Assembly: GCA_963732695.1 (NCBI GenBank)
Contig: CAVTAP010000025.1
Coordinates: 372,001-436,000 of the forward strand
From: CADEDH01 sp963732695
Lineage (GTDB): Bacteria > Actinomycetota > Acidimicrobiia > Acidimicrobiales > SZUA-35
Length of the DNA stretch: 64,000 nucleotides
Direction: 5' to 3'
This document shows positions 40,642-49,652 of the stretch, one piece after another; the first letter of the stretch is position 1; each line of letters begins with the position of its first letter. Both the position numbers and the translations under genes were made by a program. The notes under the pieces were generated by a model. That model made no database searches. It worked only from the letters and a program-made list of their open reading frames with translations, and was not told the DNA's origin.

Positions 40642-41520
40642 ATGAGCGCCATCGAACCTCTCGTGTCGACCGACTGGCTGGCCGGCGAGCTGGCCACCGG
40701 ACCATCCGACCTCCGCCTGTTCGACTGCACCGTGTTCCTCCGCCGCCCGCCCGAGGGCGCCGACACCGCCGGCGGGCCCTACGTGGTGGAGTCGGGCCTC
40801 GGGTCGTGGGCCGAGGGCCACATCCCCGGCAGCGGGTTCATCGATCTGGTGGCCGAGCTGTCCGACCCCGATTCCAGCCTCCGCTTCATGGCCCTGCCGT
40901 CGGAGCGCCTCGCCGCCGCCTTCGCCGCCCGCGGCATCGGGGCCGGCACCCGGGTGGTGCTGTACGACCGGGCCGTCAACATGTGGGCGACCCGGGTGTG
41001 GTGGCTGCTGCGCTCGATCGGATTCGACGACGCCGCCGTGCTCGACGGCGGCCTCCGGGCCTGGAAGGACGACGGCCGCGAGCTGACCACCGATCCCGCC
41101 CCGGAGCACCCGGCGGCCACGCTGGCGCCGCGGCCCCGGCCAGAGGCCATCGTGGGACGGGCCGACGTGGAGGCGGCCACCGCCGACAGCCGGGTGTGCC
41201 TGGTCAACGCCCTGTCGCCCGAGCTCCACTCGGGGGCCGACGCCTCCTACGGCCGGGCCGGCCACATCCCCGGCTCCACCAACGTCTACGCCGCCGGCCT
41301 GGTGGATCCCGAGACCCACCGCTACAAGCCGCTCGACGAACTGCGGGCCACCTTCGAGGCGGCCGGCGTCACGGGGGGCCGGATAGTCACCTGGTGCGGG
41401 GGCGGGATCGCCGCCACCAGCGACGCCTTCATCCTCCACCTCCTGGGCCACACCGATCTCGGCGTGTACGACGGGTCCCTGAGCGAATGGGTGGCCGCCG
41501 GCCTCCCCCTGGAGGTCTGA
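40642..41520 (+). CDS. Thiosulfate / 3-mercaptopyruvate sulfurtransferase (two rhodanese domains)
   Basis: A protein of 292 residues with tandem rhodanese domains: an inactive N-terminal one (VVLYDRAVNMWATRVWWLL, about 105-123) and a catalytic C-terminal one with Cys252 in VTWCGGGIAATS. GHIPGS occurs in both halves as the CH2A-like motif. It transfers sulfur from thiosulfate or mercaptopyruvate to a thiophilic acceptor; the CGGGIAA loop differs from the CGSGVTA (mercaptopyruvate) type. The stop is two bases ahead of the LLM gene, so the two are an operon. Confidence 0.9.
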   Translation: MSAIEPLVSTDWLAGELATGPSDLRLFDCTVFLRRPPEGADTAGGPYVVESGLGSWAEGHIPGSGFIDLVAELSDPDSSLRFMALPSERLAAAFAARGIGAGTRVVLYDRAVNMWATRVWWLLRSIGFDDAAVLDGGLRAWKDDGRELTTDPAPEHPAATLAPRPRPEAIVGRADVEAATADSRVCLVNALSPELHSGADASYGRAGHIPGSTNVYAAGLVDPETHRYKPLDELRATFEAAGVTGGRIVTWCGGGIAATSDAFILHLLGHTDLGVYDGSLSEWVAAGLPLEV

Positions 41521-41522
41521 GC

Positions 41523-42596
41523 ATGCTGGTCGAGACGCTGCTGCCGCTGGGCAAGCTCGACCCGGGCCTCCGCGAACCCGAGACCCCGCTCCGCATCGCC
41601 GACTTCGCCCCCCTGGCGGCCAAGGCCGAGGAGCTCGGCCTCGACGCCGTTCTGGTGGAGGAGACCAAGGACGACCCGTTCCAGCTCCTGGCCCTCGGGG
41701 CCTCCACCACCTCCCGCATCGGCCTCGGCACCTCGGTGGCCATGGCCTTTCCCCGCAGCCCCACGGTTACGGCCATGTCGGCCTGGTCGTTGCAGAAGCT
41801 GTCGGGTGGGCGGTTCGTGCTCGGCCTCGGCTCCCAGGTCCGGGCCCACATGGAACGCCGTTTCGGGCTGCCCTGGCACGCCCCCGCCCCCTGGATGCGC
41901 GACTATGTGCTGGCCATGCGGGCGGTGTGGGACGCCTGGCAGCACCGCACCCCGCTCCGGTTCAGCTCCGAGCACTACAACCTCGACCTGATGGTTCCCC
42001 TGTTCGACCCCGGGCCGATCGACCACCCCCACATCCCGGTCCACATCGCCGCCATCGGGCCCAACATGTGCGCCGTGGCGGCCGAGGTGGCCGACGGGGT
42101 GCGCCTCCACCCGGTGGTCACCCCCCGCTTCATCGACGCCGAGATCATGCCGGCGGTGGCCAAGGGGGCGGCCCGGGTGGGCAAAGACCCCGACACGGTC
42201 GAGATCTGCATGAAACCGTTGATCGGCACGGCCCCCGACGAGGCAACGCTGGAGCGGGTGACCCGCACGGTGCGGGAGCGGGTGGCGTTCTACCTGTCCA
42301 CCCCGTCGTACCGTCGGGCCTTCGCCATCCACGGGTGGACCGACGTCGCCGAGCAGGCCTCGCAGCTGTCGCGGGCCAAGCGGTGGGACGACCTACCGGC
42401 TCTGGTGACCGACGAGATGCTCCACACCGTGGCCACCCTGGCCACCCACGACCGGATCGGGGCCGAGCTCCAGCGCCGCTACGGCGGCCGGGTCCACCGG
42501 ATCGAGTTCTCCATCCCGGTGAACACCCCCGGCGACGCCGAGACCCTGGCCAACATCCTGTCCGAGCTCCGCCAGCCACCGGCGTCCACCCGCTGA
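41523..42596 (+). CDS. LLM-class F420-dependent oxidoreductase (TIGR03617-like)
   Basis: A protein of 357 residues. GLDAVLVEETKDDPFQLLALGAS, LGTSVAMAFPRSP, GGRFVLGLGSQVRAHMERRFG and HIPVHIAAIGPNMCAVAAEVADG are characteristic of a defined actinobacterial F420 subfamily. Substrate unknown. ATG 41523 lies two bases after the sulfurtransferase stop. It is convergent with the kinase-like gene across a 48-base gap. Confidence 0.88.
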   Translation: MLVETLLPLGKLDPGLREPETPLRIADFAPLAAKAEELGLDAVLVEETKDDPFQLLALGASTTSRIGLGTSVAMAFPRSPTVTAMSAWSLQKLSGGRFVLGLGSQVRAHMERRFGLPWHAPAPWMRDYVLAMRAVWDAWQHRTPLRFSSEHYNLDLMVPLFDPGPIDHPHIPVHIAAIGPNMCAVAAEVADGVRLHPVVTPRFIDAEIMPAVAKGAARVGKDPDTVEICMKPLIGTAPDEATLERVTRTVRERVAFYLSTPSYRRAFAIHGWTDVAEQASQLSRAKRWDDLPALVTDEMLHTVATLATHDRIGAELQRRYGGRVHRIEFSIPVNTPGDAETLANILSELRQPPASTR

Positions 42597-42644
42597 CAGC
42601 CGGGCTGACGGAGACCGTGACGCAGAACGGGCCGGGCCGGGGAG

Positions 42645-43469
42645 CTAGAGCGGCAGGGAGCGGACGGCGGCTGAGAGCTCGGCGGCGGAGGCGAACCGCT
42701 GCCCGGCGGGGGCCAGGCAACGCTCGATCACGGCCCGGTCGATGGGGTGGACGGTGGTCGACACGGCCGCCGGCTGGGCCAGCACGGTGCGGATGGCGAG
42801 CAGAGGCTCGTCGGCCGGGAGCGCCCCGTACAGCCCGAGGCCGCCGGCCAGGGCCCAGTGCAGGGTGGCGCCCAGCGCCCAGAGGTCGGTGGCGGGCGAC
42901 GCCGGTTGGCCCTGGATGATGTCGGGGTCCATGAACTCCACCGCCCCGATGTGGCCGAGCCCGGTCACGGTCGACCGCTCCAGCACCTGGGCCAGCCCCA
43001 GGTCGGCCAGCTTGCCGCCCTCGGGATAGAGCCACACGTTGTTGGGTTGGATGTCGCGATGGGCCATCCCGGCCCGGTGCAGGGCGTCGGCGGCCAGAGC
43101 GGCGTCGGCCACCGCCCCCAGCACCTCGGCCCGGGTGAAGGCCCGGGCGGCCGGGCGGCCCAGAGAACCGAGCTCGGCGTGCTCCATGGCGTAGTAGAAC
43201 CGGTCGCCGTCCTGTCCGGCGTCGTGGATCGTCACGAGCTGGGGGCAGATCACCACGGCGAACGCCTTCAGCTCCCGGGTGGCCCGGCGGAAGGTGTCGG
43301 CCGGGGTCGACCCGTCGACCACCTTCACCGTCACGTACCGGTCGGCCAGCCCGAGCCGGGCCGGTGGCGGAGCCAGGTAGAAATGGCCGTGGTTGGCCTG
43401 GCCCAGGGTGGCCGCGAACTGGTAGTCGGCGATGCCCGGGAGCTCGCCGCCGCTCCCACTGCCGCTCAT
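42645..43469 (-). CDS. Ser/Thr protein kinase-like protein with altered catalytic loop
   Basis: A protein of 274 residues. Kinase landmarks: VTVKVV with the ATP Lys49, HRDIQPNN (137-144), where the catalytic-loop Lys is Gln, and ADLGLA (155-160) in place of DFG. The glycine loop LGQANHGHFYLA lacks the normal GxGxxG. It retains the catalytic Asp139 and metal Asn144 but may be weakly active or a pseudokinase. No membrane segment or sensor domain follows. Its ATG overlaps the stop of the antiporter gene (ATGA at 43466-43469), so it is translated with that transporter and may regulate it. Confidence 0.82.
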   Translation of the reverse strand: MSGSGSGGELPGIADYQFAATLGQANHGHFYLAPPPARLGLADRYVTVKVVDGSTPADTFRRATRELKAFAVVICPQLVTIHDAGQDGDRFYYAMEHAELGSLGRPAARAFTRAEVLGAVADAALAADALHRAGMAHRDIQPNNVWLYPEGGKLADLGLAQVLERSTVTGLGHIGAVEFMDPDIIQGQPASPATDLWALGATLHWALAGGLGLYGALPADEPLLAIRTVLAQPAAVSTTVHPIDRAVIERCLAPAGQRFASAAELSAAVRSLPL

Positions 43470-44857
43470 GCCGCCCCCACTCCGACCGGTTCCGGGGCGG
43501 CGGTGCCGAGCCTGGCCACCGACCGGTCCACCAGCGGACCCGTCATGATCGTGGTGACCAGGGCCATCACCACGCCGGCCAGTTGCATCTGGGGAGTGAA
43601 GACCCCGGCGTCCACCGCCAGGATGGCGACCACCAGCACCAGCAGACCCCGGCAGTTCATGAGCGCACCGAGCACCATGCCCTCGTTCCACGACAGACCG
43701 CCGGCCCGGGCGAAGGCGGCCCCGGCTGCCCACTTGGTCACGATCCCGACCACCAGCACCAGCACCAGACCGGCCAGGTGCCGGCCCCGCAGGGTGGTGA
43801 AGTCGGTCCGCAGGCCGGAGAAGGCGAGGAAGATCGGCAGGAGCACCACGGTGGTCACGTCGAGCAGGCGGGCGGCCAGTTCCCGGTGGACGACGGCCCG
43901 GGCCGGCAGCACGGCGCCGGCCACGAACCCGCCCACGATCACGTTGATCCCGATCCGGTCGGCGGCGTAGGCCGAGCCCAGGGCCACCATCACGAACACG
44001 GCCAGCTCGGTGCCGGTGATGGCACCCCGGGCCTCGATGGTGGGGCCGAGCGTGCGGGCCAGCAGCAGCCGGACCGGGCCGGCCATGATCACCAGGTAGA
44101 GGGCGGCGCCGACGAACAACCGGACCAGGCTGCCGCTCGACGCATTCGACGCCACGCCCTTGGCCACCCCGGTGAGCAGGAACATGGCGACGGTCACCAC
44201 CGCCGCCGCCGACACCCCGACCGTGCCCATCTCGGTGGTGATGAGGCGCTTCTCCTGCAGGATGCGGGCCATCACCGGGAAGGCGGTGACCGACAGCAGT
44301 GCCGCCACGAACAGGGAGAAGCCGAGCCGGTCGGGGAGCTGGCCGTCGGCCCCGGGCAGGGCGAACTTCGAGTTGTGGAGCAGGGGGCCGATGGCCAGGC
44401 CGCCTACCAGAGGGGCCGCCACCACCCCGAAGGCCACGGCCAGCACCCCCTTCAGCCGGGTGGCCAGGCCGCTCAGGTCGAGCTCGGCCCCCACCAGCAG
44501 CATGAAGAAGATCAGAGCGATCGACCCCAGGATCGACAGCACGCCCCGGGCCTGGGTGGGGAACACGCACTGGGTGATGCTGGGTGGCGGGATCTTGGCC
44601 GTCGCCGGGTCGGCCCCCACCGCCAGGGCGGCCCGGGAGGCGTCGCAATGGAGGAACGCCGGCGCGTTGCCCCAGGTGAACCAGAACGGGCCGAGCACGG
44701 AGGGCCCGAGCAGCACGCCGGCCACGATCTCGCCCACCACCCGGGGCTGGCCCAGCTTCAGGGCCAGACCGCCCACCAGGCGGGCAATCACGAGGATGAT
44801 GGCGATGTCGGCCAGCACGAAGGCGGCGACGAAGTCGGGCTTGAGTCCCTGGATCAT
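43466..44857 (-). CDS. CPA2-type cation:proton antiporter lacking the Asp-Asp motif
   Basis: A protein of 463 residues with about twelve to thirteen hydrophobic helices of the KefB/NapA fold; LGQPRVVGEIVAGVLLGPSVLG and VTAFPVMARIL are typical. At the position of the ion-binding DD pair found in the neighbouring paralogue, this protein has Val221-Thr222 (SAAAVVTVAMF). A Cys-containing extracytoplasmic insert (about 62-100) separates helices two and three. Transport without the aspartates would have to be different or absent. It follows the larger antiporter gene by 6 bases. Confidence 0.85.
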   Translation of the reverse strand: MIQGLKPDFVAAFVLADIAIILVIARLVGGLALKLGQPRVVGEIVAGVLLGPSVLGPFWFTWGNAPAFLHCDASRAALAVGADPATAKIPPPSITQCVFPTQARGVLSILGSIALIFFMLLVGAELDLSGLATRLKGVLAVAFGVVAAPLVGGLAIGPLLHNSKFALPGADGQLPDRLGFSLFVAALLSVTAFPVMARILQEKRLITTEMGTVGVSAAAVVTVAMFLLTGVAKGVASNASSGSLVRLFVGAALYLVIMAGPVRLLLARTLGPTIEARGAITGTELAVFVMVALGSAYAADRIGINVIVGGFVAGAVLPARAVVHRELAARLLDVTTVVLLPIFLAFSGLRTDFTTLRGRHLAGLVLVLVVGIVTKWAAGAAFARAGGLSWNEGMVLGALMNCRGLLVLVVAILAVDAGVFTPQMQLAGVVMALVTTIMTGPLVDRSVARLGTAAPEPVGVGAA

Positions 44858-44863
44858 GGTTGG

Positions 44864-47083
44864 TTACGCCTTCGGCTCCGGTTGTCGGGTCGGCTGGGAG
44901 GGATCGGCGGGGTCGGGGGCGGCGGCGGTGGGGCCGCCGGAGTCGTTGCCCGTTTGCTGGTCGTCGCCGCCCTGAGGCTGGAGGCGGCGGGTCCAGGCGT
45001 CGAGGACGTCGTCGAGCTCGATGGTGGCGGCGGTGGGGACCGACAGGGCCAGTCGGGCCGCCCGGCCGCCGGCGGTGCCGACCCCGGCGATGGAGCCCAC
45101 CACCAGCGCCGCCCCCGACGGGCCGGCATCCTCGTCCACCAGCACGGCCAGTGGGGAGCCGTCGGCCCGGGTCAGCTCGGTGAACCGGCCGAGGCGGCGG
45201 GCGATCCGGCCCCCGGCCTGCACCTGCAGCGGGCGGGGGTGGCCGGCGGCCAGATGGAGGGCCAGGTCGACGAGGCGGCCGGCGGCCGGCCCGTCGTCGA
45301 CCATCACCGCCACCGGACCGGTGAGGGTGAGGAGGTCGACCCCCGGGCCACCGACGGCGGAGCCCGGCGTGACCACCCCCACGATGGCCTCGGTGGTCCG
45401 GGCCACCCGTTCGGCGTCGACCGGGGCTGTCGTCAGCAGCACCAGGTCGGGGGTGAGCGAGGACAGGCGGGAGGCGAGGTCGGCGTCGGCTCCGGTGCGG
45501 TCGGCGAAGCGGGTGACGACGTCGCACGCCACCCCGGCCGCGGTCACCTCCTGCTCCAGCGTGGCCATGGCCTCCATGGCCCCCGTCATCTCCAACAGCT
45601 GGGCGCTGAGCCCGGCCCCCAGCTCGGGCGCCGGGCCGGGGGGCACGAAGCGGGCCAGCACCACCTCGGCCGGGGGCACCGCCCGGGCCAGGGCGGCCGC
45701 CACCCGGGCCGGCAGCACGGCGGCCGGCGGGTCGTCCACCAGCACCACCACCCGGTAGGCCTCCTGCACCCCCCGGGCCGCCCGCTCGGCCTCGGCGATG
45801 TCGCGGGCGAGCAGGGCGTCGGGATAGAACAGGCGCAGGCCGGGCTCGGTGATCACCGTGGTCACCACGGCCATCACCACCATGATGGTGAACAGGGTGT
45901 CGTCCAGCACCCCGTTCTCCCGGCCCACCGTGAGCACGATCAACTCGGTGAGACCACGGGTGTTCATCAGGGTGCCGATGGCGGCGGCCCGCCGGGCGCC
46001 GATCCCCTGGAGCCGAGCGGCGGTGGTGGCCCCCACGAACTTGCCGGCGATGGCCACCGCCAGCACCAGCACCAGCGTGCCGAGGGCGGCCGCATCCAGG
46101 GCGCCGATGTCGACGTTGAGGCCGGTGGTGACGAAGAACACCGGCAGGAGGAGCAGCACGCTGACCTGCTCCAGCTTCTCCAGGATCTCGAGCGTCAGGC
46201 CGTGGGCACCCTCCCGGGGCATCACGGCCCCGAACACGAAGGCGCCGATGATGTGATGGATGCCGATCTCGGCCGTGACGAACGACGACAGCAGGAACCC
46301 GATCAGCACCACCGACGCCAGGTTGGGGGTGAGCCGGCCCAGCCGCTCGTAGGCCGGGACCAGCCGGGCCAGCAGGGGCCGCACCACGCCGAACATGAAG
46401 GCGGCGAACACGAGCGACAAGCCGAGGATGCGGGGGAAGTCCCACGACAGGAACGTGCCGGTCTTCACCACCGCCAGCACCACGGCCAGGAGGGCCCAGG
46501 CCAGGATGTCGTCCACCGCGGCGCAGGCCAGCACGAGCGAGCCGATGGCCGTCCGGTACATGCCCCGGTCCACCAGGATCCGGGCCAGCACGGGGAAGGC
46601 CGTGATCGACATGGCCGAGCCGATGAACAGGCCGAACGGCAGGGCGGCCACGCCGTCGCCCTCGCCCGGGCCGGCGTAGCGGTTGTAGAGCAGGGTGGAC
46701 AGGGCCAGGCCCATGGCCATGGGCAGGATGATCGACGAGATCGAGATGACGCCGGCGATCCGCTCCTTGCCCCGGATCAACGTGGTGTCGAGCTCCAGGC
46801 CCACGATGAACATGAAGATGATCAGGCCGAGGTTGGCGATCACGGTGAGGTAGGGCCGGATATCGGTGGGGAACAGGATCTGGTCGATCCCGCCGGGCAG
46901 CGCCCCGAGCAGGGTCGGCCCCAGGGCGATGCCGCCGATGATCTCGCCCACCACGGGAGGCTGGCGCAGCTTGCGGGCCGCCGCCCCCGCCAACCGGGCC
47001 ACCACGATCACCACCGCGATGGCCACGAAGACGCGGGGGATCACGAACTCGCTCAGACTGGCCGCAGCCAGCAGCCCGATCAC
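44864..47083 (-). CDS. CPA2-type cation:proton antiporter with C-terminal USP-like region
   Basis: A protein of 739 residues from GTG 47083 (GGAGGGG upstream). Residues 1-430 form the antiporter: QPPVVGEIIGGIALGPTLLG, ITAFPVLARIL and the Asp191-Asp192 pair in ACAAVDDILAWALL. Residues 440-700 are a soluble region with two tandem alpha/beta segments resembling universal stress proteins (VVVLVDDPPAAVLPAR; VAVMVDDGPAAGRLVDLAL), probably a nucleotide-sensing regulatory part. A Gln/Pro-rich tail ends the protein. It heads the operon with the DD-less paralogue and the kinase-like protein. Confidence 0.9.
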   Translation of the reverse strand: MIGLLAAASLSEFVIPRVFVAIAVVIVVARLAGAAARKLRQPPVVGEIIGGIALGPTLLGALPGGIDQILFPTDIRPYLTVIANLGLIIFMFIVGLELDTTLIRGKERIAGVISISSIILPMAMGLALSTLLYNRYAGPGEGDGVAALPFGLFIGSAMSITAFPVLARILVDRGMYRTAIGSLVLACAAVDDILAWALLAVVLAVVKTGTFLSWDFPRILGLSLVFAAFMFGVVRPLLARLVPAYERLGRLTPNLASVVLIGFLLSSFVTAEIGIHHIIGAFVFGAVMPREGAHGLTLEILEKLEQVSVLLLLPVFFVTTGLNVDIGALDAAALGTLVLVLAVAIAGKFVGATTAARLQGIGARRAAAIGTLMNTRGLTELIVLTVGRENGVLDDTLFTIMVVMAVVTTVITEPGLRLFYPDALLARDIAEAERAARGVQEAYRVVVLVDDPPAAVLPARVAAALARAVPPAEVVLARFVPPGPAPELGAGLSAQLLEMTGAMEAMATLEQEVTAAGVACDVVTRFADRTGADADLASRLSSLTPDLVLLTTAPVDAERVARTTEAIVGVVTPGSAVGGPGVDLLTLTGPVAVMVDDGPAAGRLVDLALHLAAGHPRPLQVQAGGRIARRLGRFTELTRADGSPLAVLVDEDAGPSGAALVVGSIAGVGTAGGRAARLALSVPTAATIELDDVLDAWTRRLQPQGGDDQQTGNDSGGPTAAAPDPADPSQPTRQPEPKA

Positions 47084-47249
47084 CCTCGACCCCTCCCTAC
47101 GCCCCTCGGCCGCCCGGATAACGCGAAGGTGCACCATAGCCGGTGCCACCAGGGCCGGGAAGGGGTCGGACGGCCCCCGGCCGGGGGTCGGACGGCCCCG
47201 CCGGAGCGGACGGGCACCGCCCCGGGCCCCGCCGGTACAGTTCGCGCCC

Positions 47250-49505
47250 ATGACCAGGCCCGACGAATCCCGTGCCGCCACCATCACCCGGGACCGCTGG
47301 GGGATCGCCCACGTGCGCACCGCCGACCCGCTCGACGCCTTCCGGGCCCAGGGGTGGCTGGCCGCCGCCGACCGGCTGTGGCAGATGGAATGGGACCGGC
47401 TGCGGGCGATGGGCCGGTGGGCGGCGGTGGCCGGGCCGGCGGCGGTGGCCGAGGACTCGCTGTTCCGGCGCATCGAGCTGGCCGCCGTGTCCCGAGCCCA
47501 CTACGACGGGCTGACCGACCGGGCCAAGGCCATGACCGAGGCCTACGTCGAGGGCATCAACGCCTGGCTGGCGGCCAACGGCCACAACCTGCCCGAGGAG
47601 CTGGCCTGCCACCCGGCTCCGCCCGAGCCGTGGGAGCCGTGGCAGTGCGTCGCCGTCTACAAGGTGCGCCACATCTTCATGGGCACGCTGCACCGCAAGC
47701 TGTGGCGGGGAGCGGTGACGGTGGCGGCCGGCCCCGGCCTGGCCCGGCTGATGGTCGGTTCCCCCGGGGCGGCGTCGGCCATGGCCCCGGCGGGGGACGG
47801 CCCCGCCATCGACCTGCTGCAGGACGCGGTGGCGGTGATGGAGGCGGCGGCGGCTGAGCTGGCCGACCTGGCCCACGGGCTGGCCGGTCAGGAGGGCGGC
47901 TCGAACTCGTGGGCCATCCACGGGTCTCGCACCGCGTCGGGCCGCCCCATCCTGGCCGGCGATCCCCACCGGGGCATCGAGTTCCCCAACGCCTACCACC
48001 AGTGCCACCTCACCTGCGACGCCTTCGACGTGATCGGCCTGGCCTTCCCCGGTGTCCCGGGCTTCCCCCACTTCGGGCACAACGACCGGGTGGCGTGGGC
48101 CATCACCCACGGCATGGCCGACGACACCGACGTGTTCGTGGAGCGGGAGCCGGTGGCGGTGGCGCGCACCGAGACGATCGAGGTCCACGGGGCCGATCCC
48201 GTCACCGTGCCCATCGCCCGCACTGCCCGTGGCCCCGTGATCCTGGGCGACCCGGCGGCCGGCGACGGCCGTCCGGTGCTGTCGATGATGTGGACCGGGA
48301 TCTTCGCCCCCGACACCACGTTCGACAGCCTGTGGCCGATGCTGGAGGCCGGCACCGTCGACGACTTCGAGGGTACCCAGGGGGCCTGGGCCCTGCCGGT
48401 GAACAACCTGCTCACGGCGGACGTCGCCGGCGACATCTCCTTCCACCTCCGGGGCCACGTGGTGGAGCGCCCGGTGGCCAACCGGTGGACGCCGGTGCCG
48501 GGCGACGACACCCACGGTTGGGACGGCCTGGAGCCGGTGCCGTTCGAGCGGCTCCACGCCTGGCGCAACCCGGCGCGGGGATTCCTGGTGACGGCGAACA
48601 ACCGCACCGGCGACTCAGGGCCCTACATCTCGCTCGACTTCGCCGGCCCGGCCCGCCACGACCGCATCGTGCAGCTGCTGTACGGCCTGGAGGCGGCCAC
48701 CGTGGCTGACATGCCGGCCATCCACGGCGACGTCCGCTCGCTGCGGGCCCCGGCCGTGCTCGAGACGCTGAGCCGGGCGGAGCCCCGCACGGCCGAGGGG
48801 CGCGCCGCTCGTGACCTGCTCGACGGGTGGGACTGCGAGGTGCGGGCCGATTCGGCCGCCGCCCTCGTGTTCGGCACGGTCAAACGCCTGTGGGCCGATG
48901 AGGTGGGCCGCCAACTCGGCATCGGCGGGGCCCGCCTGGGCGGGCCCGCCTGGCCCCCGGCCGTCATCGCCTCCCGCATGCTGTTCGACGGGGCCGGGGT
49001 GCTGCTGCGCACGGCGGCCAACATGGTCCCCGGCATGGGAGCCGACGGCCAGCCGGCCGCGGTGCTCGGCCGGCTGTTCGACCAGGCGGCGGCCGAGCTG
49101 GCCGAGCGGTTCGGGCCCGACCCTGCCGGCTGGGGTTGGGGGGCCGCCCACACCATGCTGTCGCCCCACCCGCTGGCCTCGGTGCGGCCCGAGGTGGCCC
49201 ACCTCCACCCTCCGGTGGACCCCTGCGGGGGCGATGGCGACACGGTGCGGGCCGGCACCGTCATGCCCTACGCCGGCGACCGGTCGGCCTCGGCCTCGGT
49301 GGCCCGGTACGCCTTCGACCTGGCCGACTGGGACGCCTCGGGCTGGGTGGTGCCCCACGGCGTGAGCGGGGTGCGGGGGAGCGGTCACGACCTCGACCAG
49401 CGGGCGGCCTGGCTGGCCTGCGAGCTCCTGCCGATGGCGTACTCACCCTCAGCGGTGACGGCGGTTGCGGTGTCGACCGAGACGATCACGATCGGCGGTA
49501 CCTGA
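47250..49505 (+). CDS. Penicillin acylase family Ntn-hydrolase
   Basis: A protein of 751 residues. The precursor shows an A-chain (DRWGIAHVRTADPLDAFRAQG), a spacer, then autocleavage before Ser218 in QEGGSNSWAIHGS, and a B-chain with AGDPHRGIEFP and the oxyanion Asn region in VTANNR. Family members hydrolyse N-acyl bonds (penicillin G, acyl-homoserine lactones, aculeacin). No signal peptide is visible, unlike classic periplasmic acylases, suggesting a cytoplasmic enzyme or wrong start. ATG 47250 fits the conserved N-terminus. It diverges from the antiporter operon. Confidence 0.9.
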   Translation: MTRPDESRAATITRDRWGIAHVRTADPLDAFRAQGWLAAADRLWQMEWDRLRAMGRWAAVAGPAAVAEDSLFRRIELAAVSRAHYDGLTDRAKAMTEAYVEGINAWLAANGHNLPEELACHPAPPEPWEPWQCVAVYKVRHIFMGTLHRKLWRGAVTVAAGPGLARLMVGSPGAASAMAPAGDGPAIDLLQDAVAVMEAAAAELADLAHGLAGQEGGSNSWAIHGSRTASGRPILAGDPHRGIEFPNAYHQCHLTCDAFDVIGLAFPGVPGFPHFGHNDRVAWAITHGMADDTDVFVEREPVAVARTETIEVHGADPVTVPIARTARGPVILGDPAAGDGRPVLSMMWTGIFAPDTTFDSLWPMLEAGTVDDFEGTQGAWALPVNNLLTADVAGDISFHLRGHVVERPVANRWTPVPGDDTHGWDGLEPVPFERLHAWRNPARGFLVTANNRTGDSGPYISLDFAGPARHDRIVQLLYGLEAATVADMPAIHGDVRSLRAPAVLETLSRAEPRTAEGRAARDLLDGWDCEVRADSAAALVFGTVKRLWADEVGRQLGIGGARLGGPAWPPAVIASRMLFDGAGVLLRTAANMVPGMGADGQPAAVLGRLFDQAAAELAERFGPDPAGWGWGAAHTMLSPHPLASVRPEVAHLHPPVDPCGGDGDTVRAGTVMPYAGDRSASASVARYAFDLADWDASGWVVPHGVSGVRGSGHDLDQRAAWLACELLPMAYSPSAVTAVAVSTETITIGGT

Positions 49506-49523
49506 TCACATCCGTTGTGACCA
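49503..49523. promoter_or_regulatory. Inverted repeat TGATCACA-N5-TGTGACCA
   Basis: Arms match at 7 of 8 positions; the left arm begins with the acylase stop codon. It resembles GntR- or CRP-type operator geometry and lies 130 bases upstream of the next gene, in a 147-base gap otherwise without clear signals. Weak call. Confidence 0.25.
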
Positions 49524-49652
49524 GGTCATATGCCGCAAAGCGGGTCTCGGCGACGATGGCCAAGCTTCCCCCTGGGGCGCCCTGGGACTATGGTTCGAGG
49601 TGTCGGCCATCACCGACGGTGTGCAGCCCGGCCAGCTCGTGGAGGTGACGCA

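Noticed and set aside
39081..42596. Giant gene extending the LLM oxidoreductase upstream
   Set aside because: The frame is open by chance through the amidohydrolase and sulfurtransferase genes. The conserved LLM protein starts at ATG 41523, two bases after the sulfurtransferase stop.
43364..47857. A 1497-codon plus-strand frame opposite the antiporters
   Set aside because: His/Gln/Gly-rich antisense translation of the two antiporter genes; no recognisable domain and no ribosome site.
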